NCBI GenBank assembly: GCA_023150835.1
Contig: JAKLKB010000015.1
Span: 6,920-70,919 of the forward strand
Direction of reading: 5' to 3'
Length of the DNA stretch: 64,000 nucleotides
Source: Myxococcota bacterium
GTDB lineage: Bacteria > Myxococcota_C > UBA6777
Shown here in pieces: positions 26,936 to 36,591 of the stretch. Numbering within the stretch: the stretch's first letter is position 1; the number at the start of each line of letters is the position of its first letter. The translations under genes and the position numbers were made by a program. Under the pieces are notes generated by a model. It saw only the letters and a list, made by a program, of their open reading frames with translations. It did not search any database and had not been told where the DNA came from.

Positions 26936-28546
26936 ATGGACTTATTTCTTTTCCTCGTGATCGCCATCCTCTGTTCCGTTTTTCTGTTCTCTTTTCTGTA
27001 CCCTTCCCTCACAGAACAAGACGAAGAGGACGAAGAGGAACTCTTTGACAGCACAGAAACCCGCCTTGAGGTGTTGCTCCAAGGGGTGATCGATCCGCGT
27101 GCAGAAGTGCGAGAGCGCCATCGCGATCGCATCCTTTCGATGGGACCTGCGGTGATCCCACGATTAACAGCGCAACTATCTCAAGAACTTTTCTTAGAAC
27201 ACAACCAAATCAAGATCCTCCGTCTCGAAGAGTTAATCCACGACTTCGGTCAACGAGCGATTCCTGCGTTGTTGCAACTTCTTCAAGATGAAGGCAACGA
27301 TCCAACCATCGCTTATGCAGCAAGCGAGTTGTTGCGCCGATTGGGGCCTTCAGCGGGACCGTTTTTGTTGGAGCGTTATCGCAAACCAGTCAACAAATAC
27401 CTGCGACCGCTCCTGTTGTCGTGGGGGAAGCGTACTCTCCGCGATGCGGTGGATACGTTGCGGCTCGATCCACAACGCCGAGAGTGGGACGATCTGTTTG
27501 CAGGATGGATGCAATCCTCCGAAGCTGCGGAGGTTGCGCAAGCGCTGATCGATTGCTACCGCAAACATGATCGGACAACCCAACAGCGCGCATTGGAGTT
27601 GTTGTCGCACAACCCTCCTCCCGAAGCAGCGGTGTTTTTGCGTGATCTATCGGCATCGAAAGAGGCGGCGACGCGGCGGCTTGCTTTACGGGGTCTGGTG
27701 CATCTCGCCGATCCGAGTGTTTTGGTCTTTTGTCAAGACGCCGACTCCTCGCTGCGCCACCAAGCCTTTCAAGCTCTTTCGGATCAACGCTACGCGGATA
27801 TCTCCGCACAAATCATCCAAACACTCGAAGCGCGTCGAGCCGAAGCACTTGACACAAACGAGCTAAAAGACGTCGCCCTTTGCGAAACGACCCTTTGCCG
27901 ATGGACTCAAAAAGCCACGCCTTCGGTTATCCAACGGCTTTTTGAATGTCCCGACTTTGGTTTGCGTCGGCAAGCTCTCGTACTTTCCGCGCATCTTGCT
28001 CATGAAGAACACATCGCCTACCTCGATCGCGCTGTCTTGGATACCCAAGAGTCCCTTTATACCGAGGCATTGCATCAGATCTCGCAGACACAAACCCCAC
28101 ACGTCACAGAGATCTTGCTTCGAGCCCTCGAACAGCGCTTGGAAGACGCCAAGTTCCTCGAAGCAGCGCAAACCGCCCTTTCTTCGCTCGGAAAAACGGC
28201 ATTACGCCCGTTGCGCCGATTGCTCGCGAGTCAAACAAAAGCCTTGTATTCGGCTGCGCTTGTTGCGCTCTTGCGTATGGACGACAAAGAAACGCTCTAT
28301 GAGATCTTGGAGATCTTGCAGGACCCCTCGGTGTTTTCGCGACTCGAAGAAAACAATCTCCGTGATATCCGCCGTTTCTTACGTCGATTATTCAAACAAC
28401 CCACCGTCGATTACACCGTCCGCGCCTTTTTACAGCGCTTTCCCGAGACTCCGCTGCACCCGCTGCTTGAGGAAAGCCTCGAACGTTTTCAACGCACCAC
28501 AGAACAACGCGAATCCCTGTCTTTTCGGACAGAATCTGAAAGTTAA
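26936..28546 (+). CDS. HEAT-repeat protein with N-terminal membrane anchor
   Basis: The protein has 536 residues. One membrane segment at residues 3-24 (LFLFLVIAILCSVFLFSFLYP) is followed by a very acidic patch (EQDEEDEEELFD). The rest is arrays of paired helices of HEAT type, such as AVIPRLTAQL, RAIPALLQLLQDEGNDPTIAYAA and TALRPLRRLLASQTKALYSAAL. The first segment has no cleavage site, so the repeats are probably cytoplasmic or periplasmic on a membrane anchor. A scaffold for protein interaction is likely. It is divergent from the Glt-like run, which suggests but does not prove a link. Confidence 0.82.
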   Translation: MDLFLFLVIAILCSVFLFSFLYPSLTEQDEEDEEELFDSTETRLEVLLQGVIDPRAEVRERHRDRILSMGPAVIPRLTAQLSQELFLEHNQIKILRLEELIHDFGQRAIPALLQLLQDEGNDPTIAYAASELLRRLGPSAGPFLLERYRKPVNKYLRPLLLSWGKRTLRDAVDTLRLDPQRREWDDLFAGWMQSSEAAEVAQALIDCYRKHDRTTQQRALELLSHNPPPEAAVFLRDLSASKEAATRRLALRGLVHLADPSVLVFCQDADSSLRHQAFQALSDQRYADISAQIIQTLEARRAEALDTNELKDVALCETTLCRWTQKATPSVIQRLFECPDFGLRRQALVLSAHLAHEEHIAYLDRAVLDTQESLYTEALHQISQTQTPHVTEILLRALEQRLEDAKFLEAAQTALSSLGKTALRPLRRLLASQTKALYSAALVALLRMDDKETLYEILEILQDPSVFSRLEENNLRDIRRFLRRLFKQPTVDYTVRAFLQRFPETPLHPLLEESLERFQRTTEQRESLSFRTESES

Positions 28547-28934
28547 GAGGGTATCTAAAAATAGGTTTGTTTGGGGGGGGGAAGGTGGTTCTATTCGCGT
28601 GACCTCCCCCCCCGACGCTTCGCGTCACCCCCCTCTCCACGCGGTCGCTCTAAGAATCGCTGCGTAGATAGGGAGACAAAATGACACGATTTACGCGGAA
28701 AATACGTATCTTCATGTGTGAAAAGACTTTCTTCCTCTACGATTCTTTCGTTCCATCCGTCTTTGATGCAATACAACGTTCACAACTCTTCGCCATCCTT
28801 TCGCAAAATCCGCTTTCTTCTCCCCCCTCGCCTCCGTGACAACGGGGAGAGGGCGGGGCCGAGGGGTGAGGGGCAACCACAAGACGTCCATTCCTTCGAT
28901 GTTTCTGTGTACCAGTCCAAAAGATCTAGATCTG

Positions 28935-29048
28935 TTAGACCCCCTCTCATACCAAATCCGCCCATTGTGTGATCGTAAAACGTAGGGGCAGACAGGTGTG
29001 GCTGCCCAACCGTAGGGCATCTACGCACGATCCTTCGATCACACATCT
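28935..29048 (-). repeat. Dispersed repeat family 2, copy 1
   Basis: Read on the minus strand it runs GATGTGTGATCGA, GTAGATGCCCT, GGTTGGGCAGCC, CTGCCCCTACG, CGATCACACAATGGGCGGATT and TGGTATGA. The same order of words occurs at 36955-37070 and 49518-49590 on the plus strand. GGGCAG and CTGCCC form a hairpin. Confidence 0.85.
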
Positions 29049-29077
29049 TGCGGATATCGTAGAAGAGCCAAAGACCG

Positions 29078-29190
29078 TGAGCAGGGGAGGGAGAGAAAGT
29101 CGGAGGCAGCGAGGTTTTGGTTTTCCGTGCCACACGCTGTTTGCACGAGAGAGCGTCTTTGCCTGCTCCAACTTCCCCCCGTTCACGGGG
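29078..29190 (+). repeat. Dispersed repeat family 3, copy 1
   Basis: The element includes CAGGGGAGGGAG, GAAAGTCGGA, a GTTTTGGTTTT-like stretch and ACGCTGTTTGCACGA. A second copy with the same order starts near 63913 and runs off the window end. The right end carries a CCCCCGTTCACGGGGG hairpin. Confidence 0.75.
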
Positions 29191-29254
29191 GATTGAGGGG
29201 GGGCGAGCAAAAGAAAAGGCGATCAAGACCGACTTTACGAGGTTTCCACCTTCA

Positions 29255-29320
29255 CCTAACGCCTATGGAGGGCTGCCCCACCCTATTTCGCTTGCACAAC
29301 GGGCGGATCTCGCGTTAGGG
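29255..29320 (+). repeat. Dispersed repeat family 2, partial copy
   Basis: It shares GGAGGGCTGCCCC, CGCTTGCACAACGGGCGGAT and CGCGTTAGGGG with the right half of family 2. Its last bases overlap the end of the zinc-ribbon gene, including its stop codon at 29315-29317. Confidence 0.6.
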
Positions 29321-30157
29321 GTTCCACCCGCCGCCAATTTGCCAAAAGCGCAACAACATCACCAACAACGTGCCCCCCCCCAAAAGCATCAGCAGCAAGA
29401 CAACGATCCGCGTTGTGCTATTGGCGGGTTCTGTATCGGCTTTGCTTGCTTGGAGGAACTGTTGCTGCGCCAAGTCAAGCAGCCGTTCCAACTGCGTATC
29501 GATCATCTCGCTTGCTCCGCGTTTTGCACGCTCTTTTCGATAACATTGGGCTGCAAATTCAAGGAATCCTTGTGCTTGACAATACTGTAAAAATTGTTTG
29601 TGAAGCGGCTCTTCTTCCCAGCCCGCAAGCAGCGCCGCCCACAGGGCGCGGGCTTCTCTCCCTACAGTACCCGAAGGGATGGCGTCTTTGTTTGGATCGA
29701 AAGTGACACCGATGTTCGCAAACACCAAGCCGCATTTGTGGCACGAAGAATTCTCTATTCGGCGTTTTTCCCAACACTTCGGGCAAAAGGCTTCGTCATC
29801 GGGTTCTTGGACGGCGGATGCTTTGGATTGAAACGCAGGTGCAGGAGTGTTGAAATCTGTAGCTCTGTCATCTTCCGGTATCAGGGGGGTGGAGAGGGTA
29901 TGCTCCACAACCAGCGTTGGTTCTTTGGCTTCTTGCGAGAGCAACGACGGCAAAGGAGATCGAGGGAGCGCAACAGACGGAGAGATGTCTGCGTCTGCGG
30001 TGTACAGCGCTTGTTGCAAGCAGGCAGGACACTCGATGCAAAGGCGTCCATGATCAGCGGAAAAACGCTGCAAGTACACCAATTCTTTGCACAGAGGGCA
30101 TTGAAAGAGCAGCTTGCGTGTGGGCTGGTGTGTCGTGGACGGGCGTGTCGTGGGCAT
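29315..30157 (-). CDS. Double zinc-ribbon protein with C-terminal membrane anchor, function unknown
   Basis: The protein has 280 residues. Two cysteine clusters are visible: FQCPLCKELVYL with CIECPACLQQ near the N-terminus, and FCPKCWEKRRIENSSCHKCG in the middle. Both look like zinc ribbons. The segment between them is Ser/Pro-rich. A helical region follows, and a tail-anchor membrane segment (RIVVLLLMLLGGGTLLVMLLRFW) ends the protein. It is encoded 11 bp downstream of the LpoA-like lipoprotein gene on the same strand. I do not recognise the family. A tail-anchored, cytoplasm-facing zinc protein is the simplest reading. Confidence 0.7.
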   Translation of the reverse strand: MPTTRPSTTHQPTRKLLFQCPLCKELVYLQRFSADHGRLCIECPACLQQALYTADADISPSVALPRSPLPSLLSQEAKEPTLVVEHTLSTPLIPEDDRATDFNTPAPAFQSKASAVQEPDDEAFCPKCWEKRRIENSSCHKCGLVFANIGVTFDPNKDAIPSGTVGREARALWAALLAGWEEEPLHKQFLQYCQAQGFLEFAAQCYRKERAKRGASEMIDTQLERLLDLAQQQFLQASKADTEPANSTTRIVVLLLMLLGGGTLLVMLLRFWQIGGGWNP

Positions 30158-30168
30158 CCAACATTCCG

Positions 30169-32274
30169 TTATTCGAGATCGGCTGAGGTGCCGTGTATCT
30201 TGAATTTTTTGTCGCGATGAGCGACCAAAAACTGGATGGGGGCGATGGTTTCACCGTTGGATTGGATCGTCATCGATCCCGTAACACCGGCAAAATCTTT
30301 AATCTTGAGCAATTGATCGCGAAAGGCTTCGCGTGTTTTGGGTGCAAACTTTTCCACAATATGCAACAAGATCTGGATCGTATCGTACGCATAAGCGGAC
30401 ACATAAGACGGGGGCTTTGGAGCTTTTGGATCAAACTCTCCGGGAAACTTGTTTCGGTAGTTGTCCACAAAGTTCTGGACCAAAGAACCGCGCTTGGCCC
30501 CCCAAGGACAATAGCGAACGGTAAAGATCCCCCCGACCACGTGACGCGGTTCGCGGGTAAAGATATCTTCGTTGTTCCAGCCGTTGGTTCCGAGAAGTTG
30601 GACAAATTTCAGGGGCTTGTTCAATGCTTTGTAACGCTCTTCGACCTGCTTTTCCCAATATGGGTAATGAAGTTTGACTTCGATATCTTGTTGCGCGAGG
30701 GTCGGAGCGATCATCGAGACATATTCGATAGAATCGGGGATAAAGATCGCATCAAAGTCCACGACGGGCGGAAATTGCTTGACGAGGTTTCGATACAAGC
30801 GCTTGCGCAAGAATCCTGAGGGGGCTTGACGCAACTGACCGCTGAATTTGTACCACAAAGGACGCATACCAAGGTGCATACGCCCGACCAGCCGCTGTGC
30901 GGGGTCCACGAAGTTTTTGACGTCGGCAGGATAAGACTCTACACCGACCATCTTGGCTCCAAGTCGTTCAACTTCTCGCCAAAAAGCCCCCACTTGGATA
31001 CGCCCGGATTCTCCGTCAGGATAGAACGCTGTAAAGCGAGAAAGACTCAGTTTTTTGACAGCGTAACGTGCGATGGCGGTACCCATCTGCGAGCGGGTGA
31101 GGTTGTTGCGAAAGATATAAGACCCGATATCTGGGAGTGTTTCGATAAGACTGATCGAAAACAACGGAACACCGAGTTCTTGGGCGCGGTGTGCAACGTG
31201 TAAAGAGACATCCGAAAGAACGGGGCCAAAGATAGCGATGGCGCGGTGTTCTTTGACCAGCCGTTCAAGCGCACGCAAAGCGGTGGAGCCTTGAGACCCT
31301 GTATCTTCAAACACCACTTGCACTTTTCCATCGAGTCCGCTTGTCGCAAGCTCGATGGCGTTGCGCACCAGCTTGCCTAAGCCCGCGCCGTAACCCGTCT
31401 TGGGATAAAGGACGCCCAAGACGTTGGGCTGAACGCGCAACACTTCACGGCGCTGTGCGCGCAAAGATTGAACACGCTTGTAGAGCGGGTGTTCTTGGTT
31501 GATCGAGCCGCTCAAAGCATTCAGGATCTCGTCACAGGCTTTGAAGTCTTGTTGGTGAAAAGACAACAGCGCAAGTCGCATCGCGATGTAATCAAAAGGG
31601 AACGTCAAGGTTTCACCGCGTTTTGCGTACAACACTTGAAGCTCAGCAGAGGACAAACGCCCATCGATGGATTGGAGCAGAGCAGCCTTGGCCTCTGTTT
31701 GTTGCGCAGCATCCATCGTCGGCAAAAGCCGCGCTTGCCACTGGATCAAAGCCCGTTGATCGCCTGATTCTTTGGCGGCGCGCAAGATCATCGCCGCCAC
31801 AGGCTTTTGTTCTTCTTCGGGAAGCTGTTGGTAGGCATCTTCAAAGGCTTCGATGGCAGCTTTGGCTTGCCCGATCTTGAGCAGGGCTTGACCATGCAAC
31901 AGTCGCGTCTTGGCCCGTTTGGGTCCGGTCAGGCTGCTGCCTTTGAGTGCGCTTTCCAAAAGTCCCGCAGCATCGGCATAACGACCTTGTTCGTAAGCGA
32001 GGTGTCCCAAGCGGTACTGTGCTGTTGGGACAGCTTGCGAGTTGGGGTACTCTTTGAGTAAGCTCCCCCACGCTTTTTCCTCGGTGGATTTGTCTTGGCT
32101 TTCTTTCGCAGCCATCGCTTGTTCCACCCATTTTTTCTCGCCTTCATTTTCAGGTTTGTATGTCCGACCGTTGAGTTTGACCTCGCTGCCTTGGCAGCTT
32201 GCGCCCATCAAAACATACGGTCCAACAAGCCCGATCACCACCAGTCCAAAAAGTCGTTTGAATACGCGAGCCAT
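30169..32274 (-). CDS. LpoA-like lipoprotein: TPR domain plus periplasmic binding (Peripla_BP_6) domain
   Basis: The protein has 701 residues from the ATG at 32274, behind GGAGGGG. The signal ends at lipobox LMGASC. Residues ~30-260 are TPR-like (TAQYRLGHLAYEQGRYADAA and others). From about 290 a type I periplasmic binding fold begins (NVLGVLYPKTGYGAGLGKL, GPVLSDVSLHVAHRAQEL, GVPLFSISLIETLPD, YVSAYAYDTIQILLHIVEKF). This TPR plus binding-protein order is that of LpoA, which activates the penicillin-binding protein PBP1a in gammaproteobacteria. In many deltaproteobacteria it is annotated as penicillin-binding protein activator. Branched-chain amino acid binding is the alternative, but no ABC genes are nearby. 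It is encoded 10 bp downstream of dnaJ. Confidence 0.85.
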   Translation of the reverse strand: MARVFKRLFGLVVIGLVGPYVLMGASCQGSEVKLNGRTYKPENEGEKKWVEQAMAAKESQDKSTEEKAWGSLLKEYPNSQAVPTAQYRLGHLAYEQGRYADAAGLLESALKGSSLTGPKRAKTRLLHGQALLKIGQAKAAIEAFEDAYQQLPEEEQKPVAAMILRAAKESGDQRALIQWQARLLPTMDAAQQTEAKAALLQSIDGRLSSAELQVLYAKRGETLTFPFDYIAMRLALLSFHQQDFKACDEILNALSGSINQEHPLYKRVQSLRAQRREVLRVQPNVLGVLYPKTGYGAGLGKLVRNAIELATSGLDGKVQVVFEDTGSQGSTALRALERLVKEHRAIAIFGPVLSDVSLHVAHRAQELGVPLFSISLIETLPDIGSYIFRNNLTRSQMGTAIARYAVKKLSLSRFTAFYPDGESGRIQVGAFWREVERLGAKMVGVESYPADVKNFVDPAQRLVGRMHLGMRPLWYKFSGQLRQAPSGFLRKRLYRNLVKQFPPVVDFDAIFIPDSIEYVSMIAPTLAQQDIEVKLHYPYWEKQVEERYKALNKPLKFVQLLGTNGWNNEDIFTREPRHVVGGIFTVRYCPWGAKRGSLVQNFVDNYRNKFPGEFDPKAPKPPSYVSAYAYDTIQILLHIVEKFAPKTREAFRDQLLKIKDFAGVTGSMTIQSNGETIAPIQFLVAHRDKKFKIHGTSADLE

Positions 32275-32284
32275 CGTCCCCTCC

Positions 32285-33397
32285 TCAACCATCCCAATGA
32301 AAAAAGCTTTTGAGTTTTTCGATAAAGCCGGAACGAGCGGGTGTATGTTGTTCGTTTGAGGAGAGCGCTTCAAAACGTTCGAGTAGATCTTTTTGTTCTG
32401 CGCTAAGTTGAGCGGGGATCTCGACAACAACGCGGATGATCTGGTCGCCTTTTCCGTACTCTTGGATCTTCGTAAAGCCTTTTCCTTTGAGGCGAAATAG
32501 GGTTCCCGGCTGTGTGCCCGCAGGGATCTTCATGGAGATGATCCCCTCAAGCGTCGGGATATCCAGTTTGGCCCCCAAGGCAGCTTGTGCAAAAGACACA
32601 GGGACTTCGCAGATCACGTCGTCTTCTTCGCGTTGAAAGAGCGGATGTTCTTCGACGTGGATCGTGACATACAGATCGCCCGATTGCCCGCGTCCATCCG
32701 CTACTTTTTCACCACGTCCACGCATACGGATGCGCAAACCTTCGTAAGCCCCCGCAGGGATCTGCAATTCGACGGTCTCTGCGGCTTCTTGGCGTCCCGC
32801 TCCTTTGCAATCAGAACAAGGTTCTTTGATCACCTTTCCAGCGCCCCGACAATCGGGGCACGTGCGCGATAAGACAAAGAAGCCTTGTTGGACGCGGATC
32901 TCACCGCCACCTCCACAGGTACGACAAGTGCTGGGCTTTGTTCCCGCTTTGGCTCCGCTACCTTCGCAGGTTTTACAGGGGATCTCGTAGGGAACTTCCA
33001 TCGATTTTTCGACGCCGCGAGCGGCCTCTTCAAAAGAGATCGAGGTTTCGTACACCATATCGCGCCCACGCGCCGAACGGCCCCGGCCTCCGCCACCGCC
33101 ACCGCCAAAGATACCGTCGAAAAAGTCTTTGAAGAGATCGCCGACATCGAACCCGCCACCAAACCCCCGATTGTTCAGCCCTTCGTGACCATAACGGTCA
33201 TACACGGAGCGTTTTTCCTCATCCAAAAGGATCGCAGCGGCTTCGTTCAACTCTTTGAGTTTTTCTTCGGCATCGGGATTGTCGCGGTTGCGATCAGGAT
33301 GAAACTGCATCGCCATCTTGCGATAGGCTTTTTTGATCTCTGCTGCGTCGGCTTGACGCGAAACACCGAGCAGATCGTAATAATCAGGCTTGCTCAC
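32285..33397 (-). CDS. dnaJ: Chaperone DnaJ (Hsp40)
   Basis: The protein has 370 residues and a GTG start at 33397. The J domain contains YRKMAMQFHPDRN with the HPD motif. A short Gly/Phe-rich segment (GFGGGFDVGDLFKDFFDG) follows. The zinc-binding domain has four repeats: CKTCEGSG, CRTCGGGG, CPDCRGAG and CSDCKGAG. The C-terminal client-binding domain and dimerisation end are present. DnaJ delivers clients to DnaK and stimulates its ATPase. Gene order grpE-dnaK-dnaJ is maintained on the minus strand. The third position of the second zinc repeat has GGGG rather than GxGxG, a minor deviation. Confidence 0.97.
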   Translation of the reverse strand: MSKPDYYDLLGVSRQADAAEIKKAYRKMAMQFHPDRNRDNPDAEEKLKELNEAAAILLDEEKRSVYDRYGHEGLNNRGFGGGFDVGDLFKDFFDGIFGGGGGGGRGRSARGRDMVYETSISFEEAARGVEKSMEVPYEIPCKTCEGSGAKAGTKPSTCRTCGGGGEIRVQQGFFVLSRTCPDCRGAGKVIKEPCSDCKGAGRQEAAETVELQIPAGAYEGLRIRMRGRGEKVADGRGQSGDLYVTIHVEEHPLFQREEDDVICEVPVSFAQAALGAKLDIPTLEGIISMKIPAGTQPGTLFRLKGKGFTKIQEYGKGDQIIRVVVEIPAQLSAEQKDLLERFEALSSNEQHTPARSGFIEKLKSFFHWDG

Positions 33398-33534
33398 AGA
33401 AAAACCTCACCATGTCAACCAAATGATGCGCCCACTCACGGGACGCCTAAGACGCTCTATCATCAATTGAAGGCATCGCGCTTCAATCCCAAAAAATCAC
33501 GCCACCTCGATTGCTCGGGAGTCGTTGTACTGGC

Positions 33535-35409
33535 TCAATCGTAGCCAAGATTGTCTGCGTCGTCTTCGTTGCTCGGCCCGCGTTCGCCACCTTCCGACAT
33601 GGATTGGTACACCAATTCGGACAAGCCGTAGGAGGTTTGTTCGAGGCGTTTGTAGGTTTCAGAGAGATGTTCGTAATCGTTACCAAAACGTTCCAAGACG
33701 ACACGCGCTTCTTGGATCTCGCGTGCGACGGGGTCATAATCGTGGCGATCAAAGAGATGGCCGAATTCTTCGAGGGCTTTTTCTGTGTTGTAGATCAAGC
33801 CGTCAAGGTTGTTTCGCAACTCGGCAAGGCGCTTTTTCTCGGCGTCGTCGTGTTCGAAATCTTCGGACTCACGGATCATTCGAGATATTTCGGATTGCGT
33901 AAGTCCCGAAGATCCAGAGATCTGGATGCCTTGCTCTTTTCCTGTGGCGAGATCGCGTGCGGAAACATGGACGATCCCGTTGGCGTCGATCTCGAAAGTG
34001 ACATCGATCTGCGGAACGCCTCGTGGGGCGGGCGGGATTCCAATGAGTTCAAAACGCCCGAGTGTTCGGTTGTCCAAGGCCATCTCGCGCTCGCCTTGGA
34101 GTACATGAACCTCGACCATCCGCTGGTTGTCTGAGGCCGTCGAAAAGGTTTGGCTGCGGCGGGTCGGGATGGTGGTGTTGCGGTCGATCAGACGGGTAAA
34201 AACGCCGCCGTAGGTTTCGACCCCCAACGAAAGCGGTGTGACATCAAGCAAAAGCAGATCTTTGACTTCACCGCGCAACACGCCGCCTTGGATCGAGGCT
34301 CCGACGGCAACGACTTCGTCGGGGTTGACGCCACGGCAAGGTTCGCGCTGGAAAAAGTCACGGACGTGTTGTTGAACCATCGGCATCCGCGTCATCCCAC
34401 CAACCAAGAGCACATCGTCGATCTCATGCACCGAAAGGTTGGCGTCTTCAAGCGCCATCTGACAGGGCTCAAGGGTGGCCTCGACAAGATCGCGGACGAG
34501 ATTTTCGAGGCGGTTTCGAGATAGGCGCGTGCTAAAGTGCTTGGGGCCTGTAGAATCGGCGGTGATAAAGGGAAGATTGATCTCTGTTTCTTTGGAGGAA
34601 GAGAGTTCGTGTTTGGCTTTTTCTGCGGCCTCTTTGAGGCGCTGGAGGGCCATCTTGTCTTCGCGCAGATCGATGCCGTGTTCGGACAAAAATTGGTTGG
34701 CGAGATCTTCGACGATACGGCGATCAAAGTCTTCGCCTCCGAGATAAGTGTTGCCGTTGGTCGAAAGGACCTCGATGACGCCATCGCCGATCTGCAAGAT
34801 CGAGATATCGAAGGTCCCTCCACCGAGATCGTACACGGCGATCTTGGCGTGTTCGAGGCGTTCGAGGCCGTACGCAAGCGCCGCAGCAGTCGGCTCGTTG
34901 ATGATGCGCATCACTTCGAGGCCTGCGATCTGTCCGGCATCTTTGGTGGCTTGGCGTTGAGCATCGTCAAAGTACGCAGGGACCGTGATCACCGCTTGGG
35001 TCACTTTGTCGCCGAGATAGTCTTCTGCGGTCTGTTTCATTTTGGCGAGGATCATCGCGCTGATCTCTTGGGGGCTGTAGTTTCGCCCGCGCACTTGAAC
35101 CCACGCATCGCCATTGCGGCTTTCGACGATCTGATAAGGGCAGGTTCCCAAAGCAGCCTCGACTTCGTGACTATGAAAACGGCGACCAATCAAGCGTTTG
35201 ACCGCATAGATGGTATTTTCAGGGTTGGTGATCGCTTGGCGTTTGGCGATCTGCCCAACGAGGCGTTCGCCGTTTTCTGTAAAAGCCACGACCGAAGGCG
35301 TGGTTCGACTGCCTTCTGCGTTGGGGATCACGACGGGTTCTCCGCCTTCGAGTATCGACACACAAGAGTTGGTGGTACCGAGGTCAATTCCGATAATCTT
35401 GCTCATCAT
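33535..35409 (-). CDS. dnaK: Chaperone DnaK (Hsp70)
   Basis: The protein has 624 residues. The ATPase domain starts [17 protein letters not shown], with [27 protein letters not shown] and the [14 protein letters not shown] linker junction. The substrate-binding domain and lid follow. The tail is acidic ([12 protein letters not shown]), shorter than in E. coli (638 residues). Two ATG codons (35409 and 35406) are both possible. It refolds client proteins with DnaJ and GrpE. No CIRCE element was found, so control is more likely by a heat-shock sigma factor. Confidence 0.98.
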   Translation of the reverse strand: MMSKIIGIDLGTTNSCVSILEGGEPVVIPNAEGSRTTPSVVAFTENGERLVGQIAKRQAITNPENTIYAVKRLIGRRFHSHEVEAALGTCPYQIVESRNGDAWVQVRGRNYSPQEISAMILAKMKQTAEDYLGDKVTQAVITVPAYFDDAQRQATKDAGQIAGLEVMRIINEPTAAALAYGLERLEHAKIAVYDLGGGTFDISILQIGDGVIEVLSTNGNTYLGGEDFDRRIVEDLANQFLSEHGIDLREDKMALQRLKEAAEKAKHELSSSKETEINLPFITADSTGPKHFSTRLSRNRLENLVRDLVEATLEPCQMALEDANLSVHEIDDVLLVGGMTRMPMVQQHVRDFFQREPCRGVNPDEVVAVGASIQGGVLRGEVKDLLLLDVTPLSLGVETYGGVFTRLIDRNTTIPTRRSQTFSTASDNQRMVEVHVLQGEREMALDNRTLGRFELIGIPPAPRGVPQIDVTFEIDANGIVHVSARDLATGKEQGIQISGSSGLTQSEISRMIRESEDFEHDDAEKKRLAELRNNLDGLIYNTEKALEEFGHLFDRHDYDPVAREIQEARVVLERFGNDYEHLSETYKRLEQTSYGLSELVYQSMSEGGERGPSNEDDADNLGYD

Positions 35410-35472
35410 AGCCCCTTCTGTTTCGCCAAGGAAACGAACAACCGACCGCGTTTAACGTGATGCTTCGGATAA

Positions 35473-36591
35473 TCAAACGGAGGAAGCGTCCGTTTTTTCC
35501 GCTGTCGCTTCAGGCTCCTCTTTCGAAGCATCCGTTATCTCGGTTCCACGGGGCACATCTGAGTGAGAAGCGATATCTTGTGCAGGAGGAGCGTCTGTTT
35601 CACTACCACCACCCACCGCATCGTCGACAGGTTCGCTCGGCTTGGCTTCGGCGGGTTTGGTGGGGGCTTTGGCGACGGCAACCATCGCAGGGCGCAACAT
35701 TCGGTCATGCAACTTGTAGCCAGCTCGAAATTCGCCACAGACCGTCCCATCGGGGAATTCGTCTGTTTCAACCAAAGAGATCGCTTCGTGAAGCGTATAA
35801 TCGAAGGTTGCGCCTTTGGCATCAAACCGCTGCAAACCGTGGTGATGCAAGATGGAGCTGTATTGCTTGTAAAGTAGTTGAAGACCTTCGATCACCGAGG
35901 TCGGGGAAGTGGCCTCTTCCATGCTTTTAAGGGCCAGATCGAAGTTGTCAAACATCGGCAAAAGCTCTTTGACAAGATGTTCGTGTCCGTATTTTCGGGC
36001 ATCTTCGCGTTCGCGTTGGCTGCGTTTTCGCAAGTTATCGAAGTCTGCGGACAAACGAAGCAAGCGCTCGTAAAGCTCGTCTTTTTCTTTGGCGATTTGT
36101 TTGAGGTCAGCCACCTGTTTTTTGAGATCATCGGTGGTGCGCTTGTGCTGAAGTTGCTCTTCCAGATGGGTTCTTCGTGTTTCTTGGAGTTTCTTTTTCA
36201 ACTCAGCCACTTCCTCTTGGAGCGCGCTGGCCGTTGCGACAAGGCTTTCATTACGAGCGGTGCTGCTTGGAGGGGAAGCGATCGGCCCTTCGTCGGGGAT
36301 CTCCAAAGTTTCGACCGATCGCGCATCAGCTTCTGCGAAAGAATCCGATGCTGCGGCCTGTTGTGGTGGTTCATCAGAAGAGGCGTGCGTTGTCGATTTG
36401 GCAGACTCGACAACAGCAGGTGATTCTAGACCGATGCCATCGGTTTTAAGGAAGATGTCCGATGCGTTCGCCTCGATAGATTGGCTTTTTGCGCTGGCGT
36501 TTGATTCGGCATCCTTGGTGGTTTCCGCTGCTGCACGTTGCTCTGTGGCGGCCTTGTTGCTTTCTTTTTCCTTCTGTTCGCTCTGAGACAC
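35473..36591 (-). CDS. grpE: GrpE nucleotide-exchange factor with long low-complexity N-terminus
   Basis: The protein has 372 residues against a usual 180-210. The GTG at 36591 follows AAAGGAG. Residues 1-~155 are rich in Ala, Ser, Glu, Thr and Asp and then heptad-rich; this is an acidic, probably disordered extension. The GrpE core is clear from ~165: LRLSADFDNLRKRSQRERED, ELLPMFDNFDLALKS, LHEAISLVETDEFPDGTV, GYKLHDRMLRPAMVAVA. A further ~55-residue acidic tail ends the protein. GrpE promotes ADP release from DnaK. The first gene of the grpE-dnaK-dnaJ-LpoA-like-zinc-ribbon run. Confidence 0.95.
   Translation of the reverse strand: MSQSEQKEKESNKAATEQRAAAETTKDAESNASAKSQSIEANASDIFLKTDGIGLESPAVVESAKSTTHASSDEPPQQAAASDSFAEADARSVETLEIPDEGPIASPPSSTARNESLVATASALQEEVAELKKKLQETRRTHLEEQLQHKRTTDDLKKQVADLKQIAKEKDELYERLLRLSADFDNLRKRSQREREDARKYGHEHLVKELLPMFDNFDLALKSMEEATSPTSVIEGLQLLYKQYSSILHHHGLQRFDAKGATFDYTLHEAISLVETDEFPDGTVCGEFRAGYKLHDRMLRPAMVAVAKAPTKPAEAKPSEPVDDAVGGGSETDAPPAQDIASHSDVPRGTEITDASKEEPEATAEKTDASSV

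Larger units (their letters stand above)
28547..29314. repeat. Island of mixed intergenic repeats between convergent genes
   Basis: About 770 bp between the end of the HEAT gene and the end of the zinc-ribbon gene. In order it holds GC-rich CCTCCCCCCCC/CCCCCTCTCC stretches (28590-28650), a CTCACCCC-type element (about 28815-28880), a minus-oriented family 2 copy (28935-29048), a family 3 copy (29078-29190) and a partial family 2 copy (29255-29320). The short ORFs here all derive from these repeats. No gene was recognised. Confidence 0.8.
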
